Positions 37,160 to 45,432 of a DNA stretch of 64,000 nucleotides are shown here, one piece after another. The notes under the pieces are model-generated. The model made no database searches and was not told the origin of the DNA. It saw only the letters and a list, made by a program, of their open reading frames with translations. The stretch lies in the NCBI RefSeq assembly GCF_025165795.1, contig NZ_JAJAGO010000022.1, positions 1 through 64,000 of the forward strand, in the 5' to 3' direction. Within the stretch, counting starts at the first letter, position 1, and each line of letters begins with the position of its first letter. The position numbers and the translations under genes are program-made. This stretch comes from Streptomyces gossypii. GTDB taxonomy: Bacteria > Actinomycetota > Actinomycetes > Streptomycetales > Streptomycetaceae.

Positions 37160-38629
37160 CTACACCGCCGTCGTTCCCCGCCCCCGCGGGGCCTTCGGCA
37201 GCGCCTCCAGCACCTCCGCGCGCAACTCCTCGATCTTGGGGTAGCCCGAGTAGTGCCCGGTGAGCCGGTACATCTCCCGCAGCCGGTCCCAGGTCCGGTG
37301 CGAGGAGGTCTGTCCGATCGTCAGCAGGGCCAGCCTGGCGTACCGGTCGGCCTCGTCCGGGTCGTCGGCGATGAAGCAGGCGGAGGCCATCGTCAGATAG
37401 TCGAAGATCTTGGACCGCTGCCTCCCGTCGACCCGCATGTGCAGCGCCTTGCCCGCGAAGCGCCGCGCATGGCCGGCCGCGGACGGATCGTGCTCGGCCA
37501 GGGTGCGGTACGCCAGCGCCTGCATGCCGTACAGATCCTCCTCCTTGAAGATCTGCATCCAGCTCGGCGGCGGCACGTCGCCGCGGTCGGAGGCGAAGAG
37601 CTCCTCGGCCCGGCCCAGGGTCCGCCGCATCGCCTGCCCGCGGCCCATCGACGCCTGAGCCCACGCCTCGACGGTGTGCAGCATCGCCTGCGTACGAGGC
37701 AGCGTCGCACCCCCCGAACCCCTGTTGGCAAGCTGCATCAGATCCAGTGCGTCGTCCGGCCTTCCCAGGTGCACCATCTGGCGGGCCGCGCGGGAGAGCG
37801 CCTCACCTGCGCGCGGGCGGTCGCCGCCCTCCCTGGCCGCATGGGTGGCGATCACGAAGTACTTCTGGGCGGTGGGCTCCAGGCCCACATCGTGCGACAT
37901 CCACCCGGCGAGCACGGCGAGGTTCGCCGCCACCCCCCAGAGCCGCTGCTGCATATGCCCTGGATGCTGGTGGGTGAGCATGCCGCCCACCTCGTTGAGT
38001 TGGCCCACCACCGCCTTGCGCTGGAGCCCGCCGCCACGGGCCGCGTCCCAGGCGCGGAAGACCTCGACCGAGTGTTCGAGCGCTTCGATCTCCTCGACGC
38101 CCACGGGCGCCGGATCGTAGGGGGAGGAGGGGACGTTGATCTGCTGGAGGGAGTCGAGGGGAGGAGCGCCTGCCGCCAGGGCGGGGTCCGTCCGGAGCCA
38201 GTCGTGCAGGGCACCGCTGAGGGCGGATCCCGCGGTGAGCGCGGCGCCCGCACCCACCAAGCCGCGTCGGTTGAGCATGAGGTCCATTCCCGTGAATTCG
38301 GTGAGGACCGCGGCCGTCCGCTCCGGTGCCCAGGGCAGTCCGTCGACGGACTGCCGGTTCCCTGTCTGCCCCGGCTTGCGGAATCCGAGATCCTCGATGG
38401 TCACGACACGACCGAGCCGCTCGGTGAACAGGGTGGCCAGCACTTTCGGCACCGGATCTCGCGGGGTCTCCCCCATGTCGATCCAACGCCGCACCCGTGA
38501 GGTGTCCGTCGCCAGCTGCGGATGGCCCATGGCCGCCGCCTGCCGGTTCACGAGTCTCGCGAGTTCGCCCTTGGACCAGTCGGCAAGGCCGAACAGGTCC
38601 GCGAGACGGGTGTTGGGTCCCTTGGTCAC
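37160..38629 (-). CDS. NsdA/NsdB-family TPR-containing developmental regulator
   Basis: The 489-aa protein, from GTG 38629 with GGGGG upstream, carries the N-terminal DNA-binding-like segment typical of the family (WSKGELARLVNRQAAAMG, TDTSRVRRWIDMGETPRDPVPKVLATLF) and the linker LMLNRRGLVGAGAALTAGSAL. A long helical C-terminus with TPR-like units follows. NsdA and NsdB of S. coelicolor are negative regulators of sporulation and antibiotic production; this is a paralogue by sequence style, and which one is not clear. The upstream region shared with the divergent kinase-like gene is rich in dyads. Confidence 0.85.
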   Translation of the reverse strand: MTKGPNTRLADLFGLADWSKGELARLVNRQAAAMGHPQLATDTSRVRRWIDMGETPRDPVPKVLATLFTERLGRVVTIEDLGFRKPGQTGNRQSVDGLPWAPERTAAVLTEFTGMDLMLNRRGLVGAGAALTAGSALSGALHDWLRTDPALAAGAPPLDSLQQINVPSSPYDPAPVGVEEIEALEHSVEVFRAWDAARGGGLQRKAVVGQLNEVGGMLTHQHPGHMQQRLWGVAANLAVLAGWMSHDVGLEPTAQKYFVIATHAAREGGDRPRAGEALSRAARQMVHLGRPDDALDLMQLANRGSGGATLPRTQAMLHTVEAWAQASMGRGQAMRRTLGRAEELFASDRGDVPPPSWMQIFKEEDLYGMQALAYRTLAEHDPSAAGHARRFAGKALHMRVDGRQRSKIFDYLTMASACFIADDPDEADRYARLALLTIGQTSSHRTWDRLREMYRLTGHYSGYPKIEELRAEVLEALPKAPRGRGTTAV

Positions 38630-38649
38630 GTCAAGCCCCCAGGTTCTCG

Positions 38650-38745
38650 GCTGAGTTGACAGTAACGGGCCCGCAGCCCGTGCTTCGAGCATTCGCCAGG
38701 GTTCGCCAGGGTCCGCCACGTGGTGTGCCACCCGCGCGCGGGTGT
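38650..38745. promoter_or_regulatory. Divergent regulatory region with dense repeats
   Basis: On the minus side a TACTGT -10 (38659-38664) lies 30 bases before the GTG of the NsdA-like gene. Between the divergent genes are a tandem TTCGCCAGGG pair (38692-38711), the palindrome CCACGTGG (38716-38723) and CCCGCGCGCGGG (38731-38742). Together they look like operator DNA for one or more dimeric regulators. Confidence 0.4.
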
Positions 38746-38885
38746 CCTTTGGAAAAGCGCCACCCGGCCCGTGCTCGGGTCCGGCCGGTCCGTACTCCCC
38801 AGGGTGCGCAGACCGTCTGCCGGAGCCCGATCGAAGGGCCGGGGGCGCAGCCAACCGTCGGCGCACGAAGGGATCCTGCTCGCCC

Positions 38886-39995
38886 ATGTATCCAGCAACG
38901 TCCCCCGTGTCCGCACCACCCCGGCCACGCCTGACGGAGCCTTACGGCAGGACGGGCCGGCCGCGCCGGGTACCCGTCGCCGCCGGCCGGCCCCTCAGCG
39001 GGAGGCTGGATCTGTCCGGCCCGCAGGGGGCGCAGCTGCGGACGGTCATCGCCTCGGTGCACCGCGTCTGTCCGGACTTCCAGCCGGTGCAGCTGCTGCG
39101 GCGCAGCGGCCGCTCGGTGCTGCTGGCCGGCACCGTCGGCCGCACCGCCGTGGTGGCGAAGTGCCTGGTGGACCACTCCCCCGCCTGGGTGGAGCGGTTC
39201 CAGCACGAAATAGCGGCCTACCGCACCTTCGTACGCCACCGTCCACCGGTACGGGTGCCCCGGCTGGTGGCCGCCGATCCGGACGCCGGGACTCTGATCA
39301 CCGAGCGGATGCCCGGCCGCCCGGCGGCGCTGCAGCGGCATCCGTTCGAAACGCCCAGCCGTGCGGAGCTCAACGCCGTGCTGGAGTCGGTGTGCCGGGT
39401 CAACGCCTGGCGGCCTCCCGCCGCCGCCTTCGACCGCCCGATCGACTATCCGGCGCGGCTGAACCGCTATCACGAACTCGGCCTGCTGACCGACCGCGAC
39501 GTGGGCGACCTCCAGAAGCTGCTGCACGGGGTGGTGAGCGCGGGCGGCAGGCGCTACGGGCCCTGGCAGTTCTGCCACGGCGACGCCCTGCTCTCCAACG
39601 TGCTGCTCTCCCCCGCCGGTCCGGTGCTGATCGACTGGGAGCACGCGGGCTGGTACCTGCCGGGCTTCGACCTGGCGACGCAGTGGACCGTGCTGGGTGA
39701 CGCTCCTGTCGCGCGGCGCCGCATCAGCCAGCTCGCCCAGTCCGCCGGACGGGCCGCCCTGGACGCCTTCCTGGTGAATCTGATGCTCGTGCTGACCCGG
39801 GAGATCCGTACCTACGAGACCGCGGTGCAGCGCACCATGCGCGACCCGTCGCCGCCGGTCGCCCGGCCCGGCCGGGCCCATGAGCGCGCCGGTGCCATGG
39901 CCTCCGGGGAGGAACAGCGGCTGCTGCTGCGGCGGCTGCACGACGACTGCGGGATGGCGCGCCGCGCGGTACGGGCCGCCGTGGGCACCCGCTGA
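38886..39995 (+). CDS. Aminoglycoside-phosphotransferase-like kinase fold protein
   Basis: The 369-aa protein has an APH/choline-kinase type core: a lysine in AVVAKCLVDH, the catalytic loop WQFCHGDALLSNVLL (HGD...N) and the metal motif PVLIDWEHAGWYLPG. The substrate is unknown; in Streptomyces most such genes act on small molecules and are not resistance genes. ATG 38886 (MYPATSP) is chosen because AAGGGA lies 15 bases ahead and the upstream frame is not protein-like. It diverges from the NsdA-like gene. Confidence 0.8.
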   Translation: MYPATSPVSAPPRPRLTEPYGRTGRPRRVPVAAGRPLSGRLDLSGPQGAQLRTVIASVHRVCPDFQPVQLLRRSGRSVLLAGTVGRTAVVAKCLVDHSPAWVERFQHEIAAYRTFVRHRPPVRVPRLVAADPDAGTLITERMPGRPAALQRHPFETPSRAELNAVLESVCRVNAWRPPAAAFDRPIDYPARLNRYHELGLLTDRDVGDLQKLLHGVVSAGGRRYGPWQFCHGDALLSNVLLSPAGPVLIDWEHAGWYLPGFDLATQWTVLGDAPVARRRISQLAQSAGRAALDAFLVNLMLVLTREIRTYETAVQRTMRDPSPPVARPGRAHERAGAMASGEEQRLLLRRLHDDCGMARRAVRAAVGTR

Positions 39996-40244
39996 CTCGG
40001 CGGCCTGTCATGGGAGAGGGGGCGGCGCTGACAGGGTGCACCACGTCGTGAGCCGGACGGGTGCAGCCGGGGCGGGACCGGCGGCATTCGTTCCGTACGA
40101 ACTGCCGGGCGGGGACCGGCCGGTGCGCGGACGACGGGCCGGTCGCCGCGCACCGACGGTGGTTGACCGGCCGGCGGGCGGGCTATGACTTCCGGTGCGA
40201 CACGCACCCACGCGGACAGGCACCCCGGGCCGAGGAGGCCGCAC

Positions 40245-42365
40245 ATGCGAGGACCCGCCGTCCATCCCGGCAGCCCACTGCCCGCCGACCCCGGTCAGAA
40301 CCGGCGGGACCGGCGGCGCCGTCCCGGCCGATACGCCCGGCAGGCCCGGCGGGCGGCAGCAGCCGGAGCCGCGGCACTGCTGCTGCCGCTGGCCGCCGCG
40401 GACCCGGGCGCCGCCGACGACCGGGCCGGCCCCGGCCCGGGGCCCGGAGATCTCCAGCGCGCGTTCACCCGAGCGGCGGAGCGCTACCAGGTGCCGCGCG
40501 GCGTGCTGCTCGGCGTCTCCTATCTGCAGTCCCGCTGGGACGGCCACGCGGGCCGGCCGAGTGTCTCCGCCGGCTACGGCCCGATGCACCTCACCGACGT
40601 CCGTACGGCCGTGCGGGAGGCGGGACCGGCCGGGACGGCGCCCGGGGCCTGTCCGGCAGATCTTCGAGGATCAGGCGGTGACGTCCGGTGCGTGCGCCCG
40701 CAGGGCGGAGGACCGCCCTCGTACGGGGTGTACCCGGACGAGCCCCCGCCCGCCAGGCTGCGTACGCTCGCGAAGGCGGCGGAGCTGACCGGGCACTCAC
40801 AGGCTGACCTGCGGGAGCGCCCCGCGGCGAACATCGAGGGTGGTGCGGCGCTGCTCGCGGCGTCGCAGCGCGGGCTGGGGCTGCCGCTCAGCGAGGACCC
40901 GGCCGACTGGTTCCGGGCAGTTGCCGCCTACCCCGGAGGCACCGGTGAGGACGGCGGGACGGCGTTCGCGCGGGAGGTCTTCGCCGTCCTGCGGGCGGGC
41001 GGGGAACGCGTCACGGACACAGGTCAGCGGGTGAGGCTCCGGAGCGCCGCTGGGCTGCGCAGCCCAGCGGCGCGCCAGCAGGAGCCGGAGCCGGACGGCG
41101 CGCCCGAGTGCCCGCGCGGCGTCTCCTGCGAGTGGATGCCCGCCCCGCACGAGCGGTACACGAACGACGAGGGCGAGCCGGACTACGGCAACCACGACAA
41201 GGCGGACCGGCCCGACAGCCAGGACATCGACTACGTCGTCATCCACGACGTGGAGGGCTACTGGGAGAGTGCGACCCGGCTGGCTCAGGACCCGGAATAC
41301 GTGTCGTGGCACTACACACTGCGGTCCTCGGACGGCCACGTCGCACAGCACGTGCGGACCAAGGACGTGGGGTGGCACGCGGGCAACTGGTATCTCAACT
41401 CGACCTCGGTGGGCCTGGAACACGAGGGCTTCCTGACCGCACCGGACGCCTGGTACACCGAGGCGATGTACCGCTCCTCGGCACGGCTGGTCGGCTATCT
41501 GGCGCGGAAGTACGACATCCCGCTGGACCGGCAGCACATCCTGGGCCACGACAACGTGCCCGGCACCACCCCGGCCGCCATCCCCGGCATGCACACCGAT
41601 CCCGGCCCGTACTGGGACTGGCAGCACTACTTCCAGCTGCTGGGCAAGCCCTTCCGGGCAACCTCGGCCGGGCGCGGCGCCCCGCTCGTCACCATCCGGC
41701 CCGACTACCGGACCCACCGGCCCCGGTACACCGGCTGCGACAAGAGCGGCGCCGCCTGCCCCGCGCACGGCTCCGGGGCCGTACGCCTGCACACGGCGCC
41801 GAGCGCCGGGGCACCACTGGTACGCGACCGCGGCCTGCGGCCCGACGGCAGCCCGTCCACCACCGGGGTCAACGACACCGGGGCGCGTGCCGGCACCGGC
41901 CAGCGATACGCGGTGGCCGGGCGTGCGGGCGACTGGACCGCGATCTGGTACCTGGGGCGGAAGGCGTGGTTCCACAATCCGGGTGACCGGCCCACCGCCG
42001 TTCCCGCCGTCGGCCCCGTCGTCACACCCGCCGGGGGCGAGAGGAGCGTGCCGGTCTACGGCCGTGCCTACCCGGAGAAGTCCGCCTATCCGGAAGGTGT
42101 GCCCCCGCAGGACCTCGAGCCGTTGCCCTACCGGCTCGGAGCGGGACAGAAGTACGCGCTGGGGCTCCGTACCCGCGGTGCGTACCTGTGGGCGAAGAGC
42201 TTCGACCCCCGTGGGGAGAAATCCGTGGTCGTGCGCGGCAAGCAGCTCTACCACCAGATCCAGCTGGGGCACCGGGTGGCCTTCGTGAAGGCCGAGGACG
42301 TCACGGTGCTCGGTACTGCTAATGGAAGTCCTACTGCTGGAACAGCTCCGCGGGCAGCGGCTTGA
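40245..42365 (+). CDS. Secreted N-acetylmuramoyl-L-alanine amidase (Amidase_2)
   Basis: The 706-aa protein has a basic N-terminus with a long Arg-rich stretch and a hydrophobic segment (AAAAGAAALLLPLAAA), indicating export, possibly by Tat. Residues about 65-270 resemble a lysozyme-like/transglycosylase-type helical region (RYQVPRGVLLGVSYLQSRW). The amidase domain follows: DYVVIHDVEGYW (zinc His334), SWHYTLRSSDGHVAQHV, WHAGNWYLNSTSVGLEHEG, HILGHDNVPGT, MHTDPGPYWDW (His450, Asp452). SH3-like repeats follow to the end. It hydrolyses peptidoglycan stem peptides outside the cell. GAGGAGG sits before ATG 40245. Its end overlaps the convergent gene by 35 bases. Confidence 0.9.
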   Translation: MRGPAVHPGSPLPADPGQNRRDRRRRPGRYARQARRAAAAGAAALLLPLAAADPGAADDRAGPGPGPGDLQRAFTRAAERYQVPRGVLLGVSYLQSRWDGHAGRPSVSAGYGPMHLTDVRTAVREAGPAGTAPGACPADLRGSGGDVRCVRPQGGGPPSYGVYPDEPPPARLRTLAKAAELTGHSQADLRERPAANIEGGAALLAASQRGLGLPLSEDPADWFRAVAAYPGGTGEDGGTAFAREVFAVLRAGGERVTDTGQRVRLRSAAGLRSPAARQQEPEPDGAPECPRGVSCEWMPAPHERYTNDEGEPDYGNHDKADRPDSQDIDYVVIHDVEGYWESATRLAQDPEYVSWHYTLRSSDGHVAQHVRTKDVGWHAGNWYLNSTSVGLEHEGFLTAPDAWYTEAMYRSSARLVGYLARKYDIPLDRQHILGHDNVPGTTPAAIPGMHTDPGPYWDWQHYFQLLGKPFRATSAGRGAPLVTIRPDYRTHRPRYTGCDKSGAACPAHGSGAVRLHTAPSAGAPLVRDRGLRPDGSPSTTGVNDTGARAGTGQRYAVAGRAGDWTAIWYLGRKAWFHNPGDRPTAVPAVGPVVTPAGGERSVPVYGRAYPEKSAYPEGVPPQDLEPLPYRLGAGQKYALGLRTRGAYLWAKSFDPRGEKSVVVRGKQLYHQIQLGHRVAFVKAEDVTVLGTANGSPTAGTAPRAAA

Positions 42366-42828
42366 GCAGGGCGTACAGATCGCTGGTGATCGGGCGGTCC
42401 CAGCTGGCGATGGTCACCAGTACGCCGTCGTTCCGGTCGAACTGCACGCAGGAAACCCGCTCCTCGGAACACTTGACGCGGCGGACGATCAGCAGGTTGT
42501 CCTCGTGCATCACCGGGTCGTCCTCGACTCCGACCACGGTCACCGGCTCGTCGTTCTCCAGGGCGGACAGCAGCTGGGCCACCTCGAAGGGGACATCGCC
42601 CTCGGCCACCTCACGGGCCGGTGAATCCGGCGGCAGATTGCCGATGATCATCGCCGGGCCCCGGCCGCCGAACAGGTCATAACGCAGGAACACCCCCTGG
42701 CAACTGCCGTCGGGAGCGGGCAGCAGCCCGGCTCCGAGGTTGCCCGGCCAGTCGGACGGATCCATGGCCAGGACATCGAAGTCCGGCCCGGCGGGCACGG
42801 CGGCGTTGCGGCGGCGGAGGAAGGACAT
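42331..42828 (-). CDS. Conserved hypothetical protein
   Basis: The 165-aa soluble acidic protein (MSFLRRRNAAV, WPGNLGAGLLPAPDGSCQGVFLRYDLFGGRGPAMIIGNLP, then HEDNLLIVRRVKCSEERVSCVQFDRNDGVLVTI) has no domain I recognise. The ATG follows a usable purine-rich site. The 3' end overlaps that of the amidase on the other strand, and the promoter region (82 bases) is shared with the divergent leucine-rich-repeat gene. Confidence 0.7.
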   Translation of the reverse strand: MSFLRRRNAAVPAGPDFDVLAMDPSDWPGNLGAGLLPAPDGSCQGVFLRYDLFGGRGPAMIIGNLPPDSPAREVAEGDVPFEVAQLLSALENDEPVTVVGVEDDPVMHEDNLLIVRRVKCSEERVSCVQFDRNDGVLVTIASWDRPITSDLYALLKPLPAELFQQ

Positions 42829-42910
42829 GAGGGCAATGGTACGTCGCCCTCTCGTCCGGGCTTCCCCGGATGAGAGCCAGGCTCCGGGGTGCTGGCATGA
42901 TTGCCACCTG

Positions 42911-43630
42911 ATGGCGGAGACGGTGAACCTGTGGAAGGCGGGCCTCGGCGAGGTGCCCGCGCACGTGTGGCAGCGCGGCGGCACCGAAGTGCTGATCCTG
43001 GCGGACAACGGGCTCACGGCCGTCTCCCCCCGGATCGGGGAGCTGCGGCGGCTGCACACCCTGGATCTGGGACACAACGCGTTGCCCCGGATACCGTCAG
43101 AGATCGGCGCGCTGCCGCGCCTGGACCGCTTCCTCTACCTGCACGACAACAGGCTGACCCGGCTGCCCGACTCACTCGGACGGCTGGACCGGCTGGCCTA
43201 TCTCAACGTCGGCGAGAACCCGCTCACCGCACTCCCCGACAGCCTCTGCGAAATGGCCCAACTGGTGGAGCTGCGGGCACAGCACTGCGGGCTGACCGCG
43301 CTGCCGCACGACCTCGGCCGCCTGCGCGCGCTGCGCGAACTCTGGCTGCGGGGCAACCCGCTGACCTCACTCCCCGAGAGCCTGGGGCAGCTGGCCGAGC
43401 TCCGTCAGCTGGATCTGCGCGAGAACCGGCTGACGGAGCTGCCCGCCTCGCTGGGCGGGCTGCCGCTGCTGCGCGGACTGGATCTGCGCGGCAACCCGCT
43501 GCGTACGCTGCCCGCCGCGCTCGCCTCGCTCCCCTCGCTGGAGAAACTCGACCTGCGCTGGAGCGGAGTGCACGAGGACGACCCCACCGCGCGGGCACTG
43601 GCCCGCGCGGGGTGCGTGGTACTCAGCTGA
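42911..43630 (+). CDS. Leucine-rich-repeat protein
   Basis: The 239-aa protein is almost wholly built of about eight 23-residue LRR units of the L..LPESLGQLAELRQLDLRENRLTELP type. It has a short cap (MAETVNLWKAGLGEVPAHVW) and no signal peptide or kinase. Cytoplasmic LRR proteins of this sort act in protein binding; the partner is unknown. The ATG has no obvious ribosome site, so translation may be leaderless. Confidence 0.88.
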   Translation: MAETVNLWKAGLGEVPAHVWQRGGTEVLILADNGLTAVSPRIGELRRLHTLDLGHNALPRIPSEIGALPRLDRFLYLHDNRLTRLPDSLGRLDRLAYLNVGENPLTALPDSLCEMAQLVELRAQHCGLTALPHDLGRLRALRELWLRGNPLTSLPESLGQLAELRQLDLRENRLTELPASLGGLPLLRGLDLRGNPLRTLPAALASLPSLEKLDLRWSGVHEDDPTARALARAGCVVLS

Positions 43631-43663
43631 GGAACACGGGGTCGGGAAACACGGGCGGAAGTG

Positions 43664-43894
43664 TCAGGTGAGGTCGAACTCGCCCTGACGGGCACCGAGC
43701 ACGAACGCACGCCATTCACTCGGGGTGAAGACCAACGCCGGGACTTCGGGATGCCGGCCGTTGCGCATCGCGATGAAGCCCTCGACAAAAGCTATCTGCA
43801 CATCTCCTTTGCCCCGGCTGCCGGACTGCCAATGTGCGTGGGTGAGGTCGAGTTCCGGCTTCATCGCCGTCGTGGTGGTGGTGCCGTCGGCCAC
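43664..43894 (-). CDS. Orphan DUF397 protein
   Basis: The 76-aa DUF397 protein (LTHAHWQSGSRGKGDVQIAFVEGFIAMRNGR, LVFTPSEWRAFVLGARQGEFDL) starts at GTG with a strong GGGAGGAG. Unlike the copy at 28060 it has no XRE/DUF5753 gene next to it. It is convergent with the LRR gene and divergent from the PaaK-like gene. Confidence 0.85.
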   Translation of the reverse strand: MADGTTTTTAMKPELDLTHAHWQSGSRGKGDVQIAFVEGFIAMRNGRHPEVPALVFTPSEWRAFVLGARQGEFDLT

Positions 43895-44067
43895 GTGCGT
43901 GCTCCTCCCGGTTCGTCTGCTGGGCTCAGCGTAGCGATCGCGGCCAGCTGCCGACAGGGCGTCTTGACCAAGCCCCGCCGCGCTGCTTACGTGACCGCAC
44001 TGACCGGACGCCGCACGCGCACCGACCGCGCGCCAGAGGGCTCCCGGACGAGCGGTGAGGGCATCTC

Positions 44068-45363
44068 ATGCAGCTGACGGATCCCGCCGAACGGCTCACG
44101 CGCGAAGAGCTGCGGCACCTCCAGCTGACCCGGCTGCGGGCCACCCTGCGCCACGCGTACGAGAACGTCCCCCACTACCGGGCGGCGTTCGACAAGGCGG
44201 GCGTAGGGCCACAGGACTGCTCAAGCCTCGCCGATCTGGCCCGCTTCCCCTTCACCACCAAAGACGATCTGCGGGAGAACTACCCCTTCGGGATGTTCGC
44301 CGTGCCGCAGGACCGGGTGCGACGCCTGCACGCCTCCAGCGGCACGACCGGCGTGCCGACCGTCGTGGGCTACACCGGGCGGGATCTGGACACCTGGGCG
44401 GAGGTCGTCGCCCGCAGCATCCGCGCGGCCGGCGGCAGGCCGGGCATGCGCGTGCAGGTTGCCTACGGGTACGGCTTGTTCACCGGCGGCCTGGGAGCGC
44501 ACTACGGCGCCGAGCGGCTCGGCTGCACCGTGATCCCCGCCTCCGGCGGGGCGACCGCGCGGCAGGTCCGGATGATCCGCGACTTCGAGCCCGAGATCAT
44601 CATGGTGACACCGTCCTACATGCTCACCCTGCTGGACGAGTTCGACCGGCAGGGCGTCGATCCCCGTACGACCTCGCTGCGGGTGGGCATCTTCGGCGCC
44701 GAGCCGTGGACGGAGCGGATGCGGCAGGAGATCGAGGAGCGCTTCGACCTCGACGCGGTCGACATATACGGGCTGTCGGAGGTGATCGGCCCGGGGGTCT
44801 CGGCGGAGTGTGTGGAGACCAAGGACGGCCTGCACATCTGGGAGGACCACTTCTGGCCGGAGATCGTCTCGCCCGGGACCGGGCGACCGGTGCCCGAGGG
44901 CGGGCACGGCGAGCTGGTCCTCACCTCGCTGACCAAGGAGGCGATGCCGGTGATCCGCTACCGCACCCGCGACCTCACGCGGCTGCTGCCGGGCACGGCA
45001 CGGCCCGCCTTCCGCCGGATGGAGAAGGTCACCGGCCGCTGCGACGACATGATCATCCTGCGCGGGGTGAATCTCTTCCCGGCGCAGATCGAGGAGATCG
45101 TGCTGCGTACCACCGGAGTGGCACCCCACTTCCAGCTGCGGCTCACCCGCCGGGGACGGCTGGACGAGCTGACCGTGCGGGCCGAGGCACGCCCCGGCGT
45201 CTCAGCCGAGCGCCGTGCGGCCGCCACCTCCGACATCGCCCGCGCCGTACGCGAGGGGATCGGGGTGTCGGTGGCGGTGGAGATCACCGACCCGGAGACG
45301 CTGGGGCGGTCGGAGGGGAAGTCGCAGCGGGTGGTGGACGAGCGCCCGGAGCTGAACGAGTGA
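44068..45363 (+). CDS. Phenylacetate-CoA ligase (PaaK family)
   Basis: The 431-aa adenylate-forming enzyme has the PaaK pattern: HAYENVPHYRAAFDKAG, HASSGTTGVPTVVGYT (ATP loop), YGYGLFTGGLGAHYGAE, FGAEPWTERMR, DIYGLSEVIGPGVS, RYRTRDLTRLLPG and RCDDMIILRGVNLFPAQIEE. It activates phenylacetate or a related aryl acid with ATP and CoA in the cytoplasm. No other paa catabolic genes are adjacent, so the acid could instead feed a biosynthetic pathway. GTGAGGG precedes the ATG. Confidence 0.93.
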   Translation: MQLTDPAERLTREELRHLQLTRLRATLRHAYENVPHYRAAFDKAGVGPQDCSSLADLARFPFTTKDDLRENYPFGMFAVPQDRVRRLHASSGTTGVPTVVGYTGRDLDTWAEVVARSIRAAGGRPGMRVQVAYGYGLFTGGLGAHYGAERLGCTVIPASGGATARQVRMIRDFEPEIIMVTPSYMLTLLDEFDRQGVDPRTTSLRVGIFGAEPWTERMRQEIEERFDLDAVDIYGLSEVIGPGVSAECVETKDGLHIWEDHFWPEIVSPGTGRPVPEGGHGELVLTSLTKEAMPVIRYRTRDLTRLLPGTARPAFRRMEKVTGRCDDMIILRGVNLFPAQIEEIVLRTTGVAPHFQLRLTRRGRLDELTVRAEARPGVSAERRAAATSDIARAVREGIGVSVAVEITDPETLGRSEGKSQRVVDERPELNE

Positions 45364-45432
45364 AGGGCGAAGGGCGGCGAGCGGCTGGTAGCGGGCAACG
45401 GACAGCGGGAGGACAGGCGAGGCGATGCCGCC

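Noticed and set aside
38886..39995. Aminoglycoside resistance gene
   Set aside because: Only the general APH kinase motifs are present; nothing indicates drug modification.
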